This document shows positions 27,396 through 35,779 of a stretch of 64,000 nucleotides of DNA, piece by piece. Each line of letters opens with the position of its first letter. The stretch's first letter is position 1. The position numbers and the translations under genes were made by a program. Under the pieces are notes generated by a model. It had not been told where the DNA came from. It saw nothing but the letters and a program-made list of their open reading frames with translations, and ran no database searches. The stretch is from Aquimarina megaterium XH134 (GTDB taxonomy: Bacteria; Bacteroidota; Bacteroidia; Flavobacteriales; Flavobacteriaceae), in contig NZ_JACB01000036.1 in NCBI RefSeq assembly GCF_000520975.1, positions 1-64,000 on the forward strand. Reading direction: 5' to 3'.

Positions 27396-28826
27396 ACAAA
27401 CGTTTTTAGGTTCGGTAAAAAATCTTAATGCTTCAAATCCACCTTCTCTACCTACACCAGAATCTTTTGTACCTCCAAATGGGGTACGTAAATCACGCAT
27501 CATCCAGGTGTTTACCCAAACGATACCAGCTTGTATGTGCTTTGCTAAATACATACTTCTATTTAAATTATTTGTCCAAATTGTACATGATAACCCGTAG
27601 CGCACATTATTTGCCATAGTTAGAGCATCATCATCATTATCAAATGGCATAATCGTAACAACTGGTCCAAAAATTTCTTCTTGCGCCAATCTGCAATCTG
27701 TAGTGTTAATTTCGATAATGGTTGGTTGTAAATAATACCCCTTTTCATATCCATTTACCGTTACATAATTGCCACCACAGAGAATAGTACCACCTTCTTC
27801 TTCTGCTATATCGATATATGATTTTACTTTTTCTAAATGGGATTTTGAAACTAGTGCACCTAAATTAGTTTCGGGATCAAGAGGAGCACCAACTTTTAGC
27901 GCTTTGGTTTTTGCAATAAAATCAGTTTTGAATTTATCATAAATCGTTCTTTCTATAAATATTCGGGAGCCACAAAGGCATATTTGTCCTTGGTTTGCAA
28001 ATGATGATCTTAGTGTTGTATTAAGCATTTTATCATAGTCGCAATCTGCAAAAATGAGATTTGGGTTTTTACCTCCCAACTCCAGAGATAATTTTTTAAA
28101 CATTGGAGCAGCAGTTTTGGCAATATGTGCTCCTGTTGCCGTTCCTCCTGTAAAAGAAATGGCTTTAATGTTTGGGTGTTCTATAATGGCTTGCCCAGTA
28201 GTATTCCCTAATCCATGAACAATGTTTAAAACACCTTTTGGTAAACCTGCTTTAGTACAGATATCGCCAAGTAAATAAGCTGTCATTGGTGTAATTTCAC
28301 TAGGCTTGGCTACTACAGTATTACCAGCAGCTAATGCCGGAGCAATTTTCCATGTAAATAAATAGAGTGGCAGATTCCACGGAGAAATACACCCCACTAC
28401 ACCGATAGATTGCCTTAGGGTAAAATTAATAGCATTTAAGCCTGTGCTTTCATGCGCTTCGCTTGCAAACTGTGTAATTGCATTAGCAAAAAATTGAAAG
28501 TTGGAAGATGCTCTTGGAATATCTACACTGGTAGATAAGCTTAAAGGTTTACCATTGTCAATAGTTTCTGCTTGAGCAAGTTGATCCAGGTTTTCTATTA
28601 TTAATGATGCTATCTTAGCTAAAATTTCGCTACGTTGTTGTAATGGTGTTTCTGACCAGCTAGGGAATGCTTGAGCAGCAGCGTCATAGGCGACCTGCAC
28701 ATCTGCTGTCGAAGAATTAGGAATTAAACTATATATAGCACCAGTAGATGGGTTGTAGTTATCAATCCACTCATCTTGTACAGGAGCTTTGAACTCCCCG
28801 TTAATATAGTTTTTAATTTTTTTCAT
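27384..28826 (-). CDS. Aldehyde dehydrogenase, 2-aminomuconic semialdehyde dehydrogenase type
   Basis: A 480-residue member of the ALDH superfamily. The catalytic Cys lies in NQGQICLCGSR, the general-base Glu in KLSLELGGKNPN, and the NAD-binding FTGGTATG block precedes them. Given its neighbours the likely reaction is oxidation of 2-aminomuconate semialdehyde to 2-aminomuconate. Its 3' end overlaps one arm of an inverted repeat at 27,361-27,395. Confidence 0.9.
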   Translation of the reverse strand: MKKIKNYINGEFKAPVQDEWIDNYNPSTGAIYSLIPNSSTADVQVAYDAAAQAFPSWSETPLQQRSEILAKIASLIIENLDQLAQAETIDNGKPLSLSTSVDIPRASSNFQFFANAITQFASEAHESTGLNAINFTLRQSIGVVGCISPWNLPLYLFTWKIAPALAAGNTVVAKPSEITPMTAYLLGDICTKAGLPKGVLNIVHGLGNTTGQAIIEHPNIKAISFTGGTATGAHIAKTAAPMFKKLSLELGGKNPNLIFADCDYDKMLNTTLRSSFANQGQICLCGSRIFIERTIYDKFKTDFIAKTKALKVGAPLDPETNLGALVSKSHLEKVKSYIDIAEEEGGTILCGGNYVTVNGYEKGYYLQPTIIEINTTDCRLAQEEIFGPVVTIMPFDNDDDALTMANNVRYGLSCTIWTNNLNRSMYLAKHIQAGIVWVNTWMMRDLRTPFGGTKDSGVGREGGFEALRFFTEPKNVCIQY

Positions 28827-28845
28827 GCGTTCTCAATTTTTTTAA

Positions 28846-29613
28846 TTAACTGAAAATGTATTTTAGTTGCTCGGCAGTTTGTTTCAAATCTCCCGTATAA
28901 GTTTGAATTTCATTTTCATTAAATCTAGCCGAGGGACCAGAGGTACTTATTGCGGCAATAAATCTTCCTTTAGTACTAAAAACAGGAACAGCAACACATA
29001 CCAGTCCTATTTCATTTTCTTCCAGATCCAAAGCAAAACCATTGTTTTTAATATTCTCAACTTCGATAATTAATTTTTGTTTATCGGTTATTGTGTTTTT
29101 AGTGACTGACTCTAAATCAAGATTTTTAATAATTTTTTTGTAATCGTGTTCTACAAATGCAAGCATAATTTTTCCCAATCCAGTGCAATGCAGAGGTTTT
29201 TCTGTACCAATCTGTGAATTGATTTGTAAATCATGTCTTCCTACAACTTTGTCTAAGAAATATACTTTTTGATTTTTGTAAATAGCTAAATGAGCGGTCT
29301 CACCAGCACGTTTTACCAATTCTTCCATAAAGGGCCTTGCCTTAGATATGAAATTTTGATTAATGCTTACTTTTTGCCCTAATTCGAATAATTTAAGCCC
29401 TAATCGGTATTTGCCGTTTTCTGTATTTTGTTGAATTACATTAAGGGCTTCCATAGTTGCTAACATCCTGTATACCGCACTTTTATTGGTGTGCATTAGT
29501 TTCGCAATTTCGGTAACACCTAATTCTATTGTATCTGTTGAAAAGCAGTCTAGAATATTGAATGCTTTTTCAACCGAAGTATTTAGAATTTTTTTGTCTA
29601 TGGCATTACTCAT
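28846..29613 (-). CDS. IclR family transcriptional regulator
   Basis: A 255-residue protein with an N-terminal winged helix (about residues 10-72, with TEIAKLMHTNKSAVYRMLATMEALNVIQ) and a C-terminal ligand-binding IclR domain (80-250; the CTGLGKIMLA block is conserved). It is embedded in the kynurenine operon between the RidA and ALDH genes, so it probably responds to a pathway intermediate. The perfect palindrome upstream of kynU fits the operator shape of IclR/KdgR proteins. Confidence 0.92.
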   Translation of the reverse strand: MSNAIDKKILNTSVEKAFNILDCFSTDTIELGVTEIAKLMHTNKSAVYRMLATMEALNVIQQNTENGKYRLGLKLFELGQKVSINQNFISKARPFMEELVKRAGETAHLAIYKNQKVYFLDKVVGRHDLQINSQIGTEKPLHCTGLGKIMLAFVEHDYKKIIKNLDLESVTKNTITDKQKLIIEVENIKNNGFALDLEENEIGLVCVAVPVFSTKGRFIAAISTSGPSARFNENEIQTYTGDLKQTAEQLKYIFS

Positions 29614-29645
29614 GATTACCTTGATTTTTTAGAGATTACAAACTT

Positions 29646-30062
29646 TTAGTTTTGTTTTTTGTAGGCAACTACCTTTATTTCTATCAATAAATGAGGGTGA
29701 GGTAATTGATGCACAGCTACAGTAGTCCTTGTTGGTCCATCATAATCAAAATATTGAGCATAAACCTTATTATAACCTCCAAAATCGTTCATATTAACCA
29801 AAAAAGAAGTAACATCAACAATATCTTTTAGGGTTGCACCTTCTTCTTTTAGAATATCATTAATGTTTTCTAAAACAGCTTTTGTTTGTGCTTTGATATC
29901 TAGATTTGTCGTACCAAATTCATCTACTTCTACTCCTTCGAATGAATTATCTGGTCTTCTGGAACTTGTGCCAGAAACAAATATAAAATCTCCAACACGT
30001 TTTACATGTGGAAACTTACCTCTTGGAGTGGCTTTACCTTGTATTAGTTTTCCTTTGTTCAT
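29646..30062 (-). CDS. RidA family protein, likely 2-aminomuconate deaminase
   Basis: A 138-residue YjgF/YER057c/UK114 (RidA) domain protein. The family core with [11 protein letters not shown] and a late [15 protein letters not shown] is clear. RidA-like AmnD/NbaF enzymes hydrolyse 2-aminomuconate to 4-oxalocrotonate/2-hydroxymuconate. Its place in the operon, before the regulator and the semialdehyde dehydrogenase, supports that role over general imine deaminase activity. Confidence 0.85.
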   Translation of the reverse strand: MNKGKLIQGKATPRGKFPHVKRVGDFIFVSGTSSRRPDNSFEGVEVDEFGTTNLDIKAQTKAVLENINDILKEEGATLKDIVDVTSFLVNMNDFGGYNKVYAQYFDYDGPTRTTVAVHQLPHPHLLIEIKVVAYKKQN

Positions 30063-30166
30063 GGTTAATAGTATTGAAATATTAATGTTACGTATAGAGA
30101 ATCTATAATTTTCATTTTTTGTTTAGAAAAACTTACGTTTTCCGGTTCTTGTTTTAAGTGCCATAC

Positions 30167-31567
30167 TTATTTTAATCCTGCAATTTTATCTTCTTCAAGT
30201 ATTTCACTGGTTTCCTGTTGTACTTGATCAAATATGCTTTTTAAATCTTTTGAGGTGTCAATTTCATGATCGGCAATTAAGTTTAGTAAAGCTTTATCTT
30301 GCGCTCTCCCAATCTTCATGGCTTTGGCATACCCAATGTTTTCATCAAAAGTGACCATAGAATATTTTGAGAAGTAAGTATCGGGAAATGTTTTTTCTAA
30401 ATCCATTTCTAGTTTTCTTTTTTCTTTAAACAAGGGATTGGCTACATGATCGCGCATCTCGAAGTAATTATCAATTGCTAAATCTGCAATGGCATCTGTA
30501 TCTTCTTTTCGCACTTTTTGATATGCTTTAAAAGTAGCACTCCAATCTCCCTGATGTTGTTCTAAAATTTCATCAAAAACCACAACATCTTCAAAAGAAG
30601 CGTTCATTCCCTGACCATAAAATGGTACAATTGCATGGGCAGCATCCCCAATCAATAGTGTTTTCCCTTTGTAGCACCACGGTGAGCATTTTACAGTACC
30701 TAATGCTCCTGTTGGATTGTTAAAGAACTCATGGTCAATATCTGGAATTAAATCAAGAGCATCAGGGAATTGTGTTTTAAAGAATTCGGTAACTTTTTCA
30801 ATATTGGTTAGATTATTAAAATTGTACTCGCCTTCATCATAAGATAAAAATAGGGTTACCGTAAAACTACCATCTAAATTTGGTAAAGCTATAAGCATAT
30901 ATTCGCCACGGGGCCAGATATGCAAATGATCCTTACTTATTTGATGGTTTCCTATCTTGCCTGCCGGAATTTCTAATTCTTTATAGCCATGTGTTAGATA
31001 ATTCTGAGAGTAACTAAACAGGAACTTTTTTTCGAGATAATAACTCTTTCTAAGAGCAGAACCTGCACCATCTGCACCAAAGATGATATCTGCATGTACT
31101 TCAAACTTTTCTTTCGTTGTATAACATTTAAATTTTGCAACTGTATTTTCGATATCAACACCAGTGCATTTTTTGTTAAAATGAATGGTCACATTCTCAT
31201 ATTTTTCGGCTTCGGTTAATAGCAATCCATTTAAACCTCCTCTAGAAATAGAATTGATGTATTTTCCTGTTCTTCCAGAATAGTTAGAAGCAAATGTATT
31301 TCCTTTGATATCATGAATCATCCTACCATACATCGGGATACAAAACGGAGTTACTTTATCTGCGATACCAACCATTTTCATGGCTTTTAAACCACGATCA
31401 GACAACGCGAGATTGATAGAACGCCCTGCAGAGATATCGGTAGTTCTTAAATCAGGTCTACTTTCATATACAGTTACCCGGTATCCTCTTTGTGCCATTC
31501 TTAATGCTAAGAGAGAGCCACATAGACCTGCACCAATGATTAGTATATTTTCTTCTTTTTGCGTCAT
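30167..31567 (-). CDS. kmo: Kynurenine 3-monooxygenase
   Basis: A 466-residue FAD-dependent hydroxylase. The Rossmann motif GAGLCGSLLALRMA is at 11-24, the GD motif appears as LIGDAAHAIVPFYGQGMNASFED, and the SAGRSINLALSDRGLKA segment is characteristic for kynurenine monooxygenase. The C-terminal part is soluble; no membrane helix is evident. It converts L-kynurenine to 3-hydroxykynurenine with NADPH and O2. Its start overlaps the kynU stop by 4 nt. Confidence 0.95.
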   Translation of the reverse strand: MTQKEENILIIGAGLCGSLLALRMAQRGYRVTVYESRPDLRTTDISAGRSINLALSDRGLKAMKMVGIADKVTPFCIPMYGRMIHDIKGNTFASNYSGRTGKYINSISRGGLNGLLLTEAEKYENVTIHFNKKCTGVDIENTVAKFKCYTTKEKFEVHADIIFGADGAGSALRKSYYLEKKFLFSYSQNYLTHGYKELEIPAGKIGNHQISKDHLHIWPRGEYMLIALPNLDGSFTVTLFLSYDEGEYNFNNLTNIEKVTEFFKTQFPDALDLIPDIDHEFFNNPTGALGTVKCSPWCYKGKTLLIGDAAHAIVPFYGQGMNASFEDVVVFDEILEQHQGDWSATFKAYQKVRKEDTDAIADLAIDNYFEMRDHVANPLFKEKRKLEMDLEKTFPDTYFSKYSMVTFDENIGYAKAMKIGRAQDKALLNLIADHEIDTSKDLKSIFDQVQQETSEILEEDKIAGLK

Positions 31568-32832
31568 ACCAGTGTTTTTAATATTTCGGTCATTCGATAT
31601 ACATCTTCAAAACTATTGTATAGCGGCGTTGGGGCACAACGAATAACATCAGGTTCTCGCCAATCTGTAATAATATGATGATCTGTAAGTTGTTGATGCA
31701 AACTTTTATCTGCATTCTTAACCTGAACAGATAATTGGCATCCTCTTTCCTCTGGATTAGTGGGAGTAATGATTCTGATTCTATCGGTATCTATCTCGTT
31801 AATTAAAAATTCGAAATACCCTGTTAATGCTTTAGATTTCTTTCTCAAAGCATCCATTCCTACTTCATTAAAAATATCTAGAGAAGCTTTAATCGCTGCC
31901 ATAGATAGAATAGGAGGGTTGCTTAATTGATATCCTTCTGCACCAGGCATAACATCAAATTCTTGACGCATGTTAAAACGGGTGTTTTTATTGTGACTCC
32001 ACCAACCGGCAAAACGTTTTAGATCTTTGTTATATGCATGTTTTTCATGAACAAATAATCCTCCCAAACTGCCAGGACCAGAGTTTAAATATTTATACGT
32101 GCACCATGCAGCAAAATCGACTCCGGATTCATGTAATTCTGGTTGGATATTGCCAACGCCATGTGCCAGATCAATACCAACCATACAATTTTTAGCATGT
32201 CCCAGATCTGCAATTTTCTTAAGATCTAAATATTGACCTGTGTAATAATTAACGCCTCCAATTAATAATAAAGCAATTTCGTCGCCTTGTTGATCAAGAA
32301 TAGTTTCTAAGTCCTCTAATCGCAATAATTCTTCACCAGAACGTGGTTTCCATTCTATTAACCCTTCTTTGGGATCAAAACCATGAAATCGCAATTGAGA
32401 TTCTACTGCATATCGATCAGAAGGAAATGCATCACTCTCTATTACAATTTTATATTTAGTTTTATTGGGTTGGTAAAAAGATACCATTAACAAATGTAAA
32501 TTGGTAGTTAATGTATTCATGATAACTACTTCTAGAGGTTTTGCACCGACTACTTTTGCCATAGTATCCGTTAAAAACTCATGATATGGCATCCAGGGAT
32601 TTTTGGCTTCAAAATGGCCTTCTACACCATAATTAGCCCAATCCTCAAGTTCTTGCTGAATGTACTTTTTTGTAGTTTTTGGTTGTAACCCCAAAGAGTT
32701 ACCGCACATGTATATCCAATCGTTTCCGTTATTGTCTTTTGGAATATGAAATTGATCTCTGTATTGTGCTATTTTATCTTTTTGATCAAGCTCTTTTGCG
32801 TATTCTAAACTAGCTTTTGATGCTATGGTCAT
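31564..32832 (-). CDS. kynU: Kynureninase
   Basis: A 422-residue PLP enzyme of full length. The PLP Lys is in WCTYKYLNSGPG, and upstream the Asp-containing GIDLAHGVGN block is the standard cofactor-binding region. It cleaves 3-hydroxykynurenine to 3-hydroxyanthranilate and alanine. It is the first gene of the cluster, preceded by a Bacteroidota-type -7 box and a 15-bp palindrome. Confidence 0.96.
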   Translation of the reverse strand: MTIASKASLEYAKELDQKDKIAQYRDQFHIPKDNNGNDWIYMCGNSLGLQPKTTKKYIQQELEDWANYGVEGHFEAKNPWMPYHEFLTDTMAKVVGAKPLEVVIMNTLTTNLHLLMVSFYQPNKTKYKIVIESDAFPSDRYAVESQLRFHGFDPKEGLIEWKPRSGEELLRLEDLETILDQQGDEIALLLIGGVNYYTGQYLDLKKIADLGHAKNCMVGIDLAHGVGNIQPELHESGVDFAAWCTYKYLNSGPGSLGGLFVHEKHAYNKDLKRFAGWWSHNKNTRFNMRQEFDVMPGAEGYQLSNPPILSMAAIKASLDIFNEVGMDALRKKSKALTGYFEFLINEIDTDRIRIITPTNPEERGCQLSVQVKNADKSLHQQLTDHHIITDWREPDVIRCAPTPLYNSFEDVYRMTEILKTLV

Positions 32833-32850
32833 CTCGAGTGTTTTAATAAT

Positions 32851-32865
32851 TGAAACAGTGTTTCA
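32851..32865. promoter_or_regulatory. Perfect palindrome upstream of kynU, IclR/KdgR-type operator
   Basis: TGAAACA-G-TGTTTCA is a perfect 7-1-7 palindrome 18 nt before the kynU ATG, just downstream of the likely -7 box. It fits the KdgR (IclR family) operator pattern TRAAAYRNYRTTTYA at every position. The cluster encodes an IclR regulator, so this is its best operator candidate, positioned for repression. Confidence 0.65.
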
Positions 32866-32871
32866 CTAATT

Positions 32872-32879
32872 TACAAAAA
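32872..32879 (-). promoter_or_regulatory. -7 promoter box of the kynurenine operon
   Basis: On the minus strand TATTTTTG matches TAnnTTTG about 40 nt before the kynU ATG, next to the palindrome at 32851-32865. A TTG lies about 16 nt further upstream, a little closer than the usual spacing. Confidence 0.45.
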
Positions 32880-33046
32880 TAAAATGATACTAAAAGCAAT
32901 AAACTTAATTTTGATATGTGTAAGATTAAATTAGAAGCAATACTATGTGCTATCCAATTAGAAATAACTCAGTAAAACGAATCTTGAAATGAGATATGTT
33001 ACATAATATAAATGACTTCGAAGAAGTATGAAGATTACTATGGTTT

Positions 33047-33769
33047 TTAATCAGTAATTACTTCAATTTCTGTAAAATAGAGCTTTCTGTTTCCTTCATG
33101 AAGTTTATGAGTTTTAGCAATTTTAATACCATTAAAATTCTGATAATTTTCCCAAGTCGTTATCATAGAAGGTTCTGGTTGGTTATTTTTTCGAAATACC
33201 CATTCTTTGATGCTAAAATCTCCTTCAAAATAAAAATCATAGGCATCTCCAGGGGTATATCCTCCTTTTTTGTACACTATGGTTAATTTTTGCATTTCGA
33301 CATTACTTATAGGAGCGATGGCTTTTACTTCATGTTTTGAAGTAAAACTAGCTGCATCCCAAACAAGATTGAAAGGAGCTAATAACCAATATTTATCATT
33401 AATAAATCTTTGATCTGCTTTAGTAGAAGTGCTATCTAATTGAGTTCTGTTATAGGTTATGGTATCCTGCTCAGAGGTTAAAGTCACCATATCATTTTTG
33501 GGTTTCCAACTCCAGGATCTATGATAATGGCTACTGTCTCGATCAACATTAAAGGTGAATTTAATTTCTTTTACCTTATCCCAATGCTGTAATCCGTTGG
33601 CATTAGCAATTGCTTCTGCCGTTGTTGGTATTTTCTTTTTATTCTTATCTGCCAAAGGCTCTGGGTCTCTAACTTCTATATCCTCTTCGTATGTATTTTC
33701 TTTTTTAGTGTTGTTGTTACATGCGACACATAATAAAATAGATGATAATACTATTAAGGCTTTTTTCAT
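33047..33769 (-). CDS. Uncharacterised lipoprotein
   Basis: A 240-residue protein with a lipoprotein signal (VACNNN, Cys at 17) and an acidic linker. The remainder is beta-rich, with a GLQHWDKVKEIKFTFNV start that resembles lipid-binding LolA-like or DUF6503-type outer membrane lipoproteins of flavobacteria. I cannot assign a function. It follows the terminator of the cupredoxin gene and is probably expressed alone. Confidence 0.75.
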   Translation of the reverse strand: MKKALIVLSSILLCVACNNNTKKENTYEEDIEVRDPEPLADKNKKKIPTTAEAIANANGLQHWDKVKEIKFTFNVDRDSSHYHRSWSWKPKNDMVTLTSEQDTITYNRTQLDSTSTKADQRFINDKYWLLAPFNLVWDAASFTSKHEVKAIAPISNVEMQKLTIVYKKGGYTPGDAYDFYFEGDFSIKEWVFRKNNQPEPSMITTWENYQNFNGIKIAKTHKLHEGNRKLYFTEIEVITD

Positions 33770-33798
33770 TGTGGGTTATTTTTGGCTAAAATATAAAA

Positions 33799-33833
33799 AG
33801 AAAAACCTTGCTAATCGAGATTAACAAGGTTTT
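33799..33833 (-). terminator. Terminator after the cupredoxin-like gene
   Basis: On the minus strand AAAACCTTG-T-TAATC pairs with GATTA-G-CAAGGTTTT and is followed by a T-rich tail. It separates the cupredoxin and lipoprotein genes. Confidence 0.8.
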
Positions 33834-33856
33834 AGGTTTTAAAAAGATAGAGAGAA

Positions 33857-34225
33857 TTACTCTACAATCAAAGTGTATTGAGGAGTTTTGTTTAAAGGAC
33901 AAAAATATTTGTAGGTTCCTCTTTGTAATTTAACTGTTTGAGAGCTTTCTGTTTTTCCTTCAGCTACGACTTTGGTTACATATGCTGTTTTGATATGATT
34001 TTCGGCGTTAGAAGCGTCTTTTCCTTCTGGAACTAGTACAAAACCAACATCTGTTCCTGCATGGTTGTTGGTAATATTGAATACATAGCTTCCTTCTGAT
34101 AGTTTTATTTCTTTTTGAGTGAATTCTCCTTTAGTCTGCTCTAAAGAAACGTTTTTTACTTTTTGTGCTTGTGCACTAAATGTGATTGCTAAAATAAATG
34201 AGAATACTGTAATTAACTTTTTCAT
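33857..34225 (-). CDS. Periplasmic cupredoxin-like protein
   Basis: A 122-residue protein with a signal peptide (1-20). It has the cupredoxin ends NNHAGTDVGFVLV (H55) and GTYKYFCPL (C109), which correspond to the first His and the Cys of a blue-copper site. After C109 the sequence is PLNKTPQYTLIVE, lacking the usual second His and Met ligands, so copper binding would be non-standard or absent. It lies downstream of the AhpD-like gene, separated by a long imperfect hairpin. Confidence 0.75.
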   Translation of the reverse strand: MKKLITVFSFILAITFSAQAQKVKNVSLEQTKGEFTQKEIKLSEGSYVFNITNNHAGTDVGFVLVPEGKDASNAENHIKTAYVTKVVAEGKTESSQTVKLQRGTYKYFCPLNKTPQYTLIVE

Positions 34226-34268
34226 GATTTTGATACTTGAATTTAAATTGTTTTGAAATTATTTTGTA

Positions 34269-34314
34269 AACCTCACAGAGATACCAATCGAGTTTGATAT
34301 CAATCTGTGAGGTT
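34269..34314. repeat. Long imperfect hairpin between AhpD-like and cupredoxin genes
   Basis: AACCTCACAGA and its complement TCTGTGAGGTT form an 11-bp stem around an inner part that pairs partly (GATA...TATC). The T-run on the minus strand is weak (TTTAC), so it may attenuate or stabilise mRNA rather than terminate fully. Confidence 0.55.
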
Positions 34315-34327
34315 CAATCGGGGGTAA

Positions 34328-34876
34328 TTAGACTTCGGTAGTTTCTAGTGGTTGTGCAACTGGGAAATCTACAGGAACCTGGGTTGTGCTATGTATATAA
34401 TTAGAAATGGTTTTATCTCCTACTAATACGATAGTATCTATTAAGTTTCCTTTAGAATATCCAGCATTTAAAAAATTGTTTACAACATCCTGATTAGCTT
34501 TACCTCTATTTTCTGTAATATTTTTGGCTAATCCGGCTAATGCATTCAGTTTAGTGTCGAAAGAAGCACGACCAGCTCTAAGTTCTAAAATTTGCTCATC
34601 GGTAAATCCGTTCATTTTTCCTATAGCGGTATGGGCAGATAAACAATAAATACAATCATTTACCTGGCTTACGGCTAAATTCACTACTTCTTTTTCTTTA
34701 GCAGAGAGTGATGTTTTTGCATTCGAAAAGTTTAGGTAGTTTTCTAATGCTGTATCACTATGGGCATAGGTGGCATATAGATTTGGTACGAATCCTAGTG
34801 CTTTATTTAAATTATCAAATATTGCTTGATTACCAGCGTTTACTTCTTCTCTTGTTGGTACATTAAATGTGCTCAT
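34328..34876 (-). CDS. Carboxymuconolactone decarboxylase/AhpD-like protein
   Basis: A 182-residue alpha-helical protein with the AhpD active-site pattern C75-x2-C78-x3-H82 (DCIYCLSAH). Such proteins act as alkyl-hydroperoxide reductases or peroxidases with a redox-active CxxC. A copy of the TTTTCCC direct-repeat element lies about 120 nt upstream of its start, so it is likely part of the AraC-linked regulon. The gap between the start and that element contains a T-rich leader. Confidence 0.85.
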   Translation of the reverse strand: MSTFNVPTREEVNAGNQAIFDNLNKALGFVPNLYATYAHSDTALENYLNFSNAKTSLSAKEKEVVNLAVSQVNDCIYCLSAHTAIGKMNGFTDEQILELRAGRASFDTKLNALAGLAKNITENRGKANQDVVNNFLNAGYSKGNLIDTIVLVGDKTISNYIHSTTQVPVDFPVAQPLETTEV

Positions 34877-34991
34877 AATATAATTGTTTTAAGTTATTTT
34901 ATTGAAATTGAAACCTTTTTGGGCTTCTGTTGTTTTGTTTTAAATTATTGAGGCAAAGATCGTGTTGAAATAAGCGGGATAGAATAGTCGT

Positions 34992-35019
34992 TTTTCCCGA
35001 TTGCTTGTCAAATTTTCCC
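34992..35019 (-). promoter_or_regulatory. Direct-repeat operator, copy 1 (before the AhpD-like gene)
   Basis: TTTTCCC occurs at 34992 and again at 35013, 21 bp apart, with a conserved CTTGTCAAA between them. Two near-identical elements lie at 35255 and 36346. Repeats two helical turns apart are typical targets for AraC family dimers. Confidence 0.65.
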
Positions 35020-35034
35020 GATCTATTTTGATAC

Positions 35035-35190
35035 TTACCTTTGTGCGAAAGATTTTTTGGTATCACAATAAAAATCATGAATAGCTTTTTGCTCGCAATG
35101 TGTTTTTGGATGAATAGCGGCGGCTATTTTTTTTCTTCCTTGGCTAAAAATTTCAATTAAATTGAAAATTGATTTATGTTGTACGGTCAT
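35035..35190 (-). CDS. Small basic protein of 51 residues, AraC-linked
   Basis: The reverse strand reads from ATG at 35188-35190 to TAA at 35035-35037 and gives 51 residues: a hydrophobic IFNLIEIF near the start, a basic GRKK segment, then a His/Cys-rich second half (two Cys, three of the His). No known family is recognised. It is supported by its position: a copy of the TTTTCCC direct repeat lies 61 nt upstream, as for two other genes of the region, and the leader looks like that of its neighbours. Confidence 0.55.
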   Translation of the reverse strand: MTVQHKSIFNLIEIFSQGRKKIAAAIHPKTHCEQKAIHDFYCDTKKSFAQR

Positions 35191-35254
35191 TTTTATATTG
35201 TTTTAAATTAACAATGCAAAGATGCGCCATAGAAGAAGGGAAAGAAATGGTGGT

Positions 35255-35282
35255 TTTTCCCTGAGGCTTGTCGATTTTTCCC
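35255..35282 (-). promoter_or_regulatory. Direct-repeat operator, copy 2 (before the 51-residue gene)
   Basis: TTTTCCC at 35255 and 35276, again exactly 21 bp apart, with CTTGTCGAT between. It lies about 65-92 nt upstream of the ATG at 35190 and directly behind the terminator of the DoxX gene. Confidence 0.65.
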
Positions 35283-35283
35283 G

Positions 35284-35318
35284 GACATAAAAAAACACCT
35301 CTATTATAAAGAGGTGTT
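35284..35318 (-). terminator. Terminator after the DoxX gene
   Basis: On the minus strand the 9-bp stem AACACCTCT / AGAGGTGTT with a 7-nt loop is followed by a run of T. Strong and well placed 49 nt after the DoxX stop. Confidence 0.88.
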
Positions 35319-35366
35319 GAATACTTTTTTTTGAATACTATAGATTAGTATCTAATCACTTTAGAG

Positions 35367-35738
35367 TTAAAAAAACTTGACTTCTTTTCTTCTCATCCAA
35401 AGAATAACAGCACTTAATACAAAAGTTACTACAGCTGTAATGAAGAGAATTCCGCCATCATTATTAATTTCAATGCCTAGTTTGGTTAAATGCATCATGA
35501 TAGCTCCTCCTATAATACCTAGGGTTAACATTGCACCAATCCACGCTGTTTTGGGTATTAATAATAAAACTCCGGCGATTAGTTCGGTTATCCCTGTTCC
35601 TATTCGACCATAAGGCTCTAATCCAACTTTTGTGAATATATACACGCTATCTGGATGAGCAGTAAATTTAAATCTTAGTGTTTGAATTAAGATCAATGCT
35701 ACGACGATTCGTAACAAGAGGGGTAGAATCTTTTTCAT
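35367..35738 (-). CDS. DoxX family membrane protein
   Basis: A 123-residue protein with four membrane helices and the DoxX-like ordering: an N-terminal helix, a GITELIAGVLLLIP helix pair and a final long helix. DoxX relatives take part in redox or thiol stress systems in some bacteria. It follows the secreted 157-residue gene by 41 nt and is likely in one transcript with it, controlled from the operator copy at 36346. Confidence 0.83.
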   Translation of the reverse strand: MKKILPLLLRIVVALILIQTLRFKFTAHPDSVYIFTKVGLEPYGRIGTGITELIAGVLLLIPKTAWIGAMLTLGIIGGAIMMHLTKLGIEINNDGGILFITAVVTFVLSAVILWMRRKEVKFF

Positions 35739-35779
35739 GTTAGGTTGTTATTTGTTAGCTTCATAGTGCGGTAAACACG

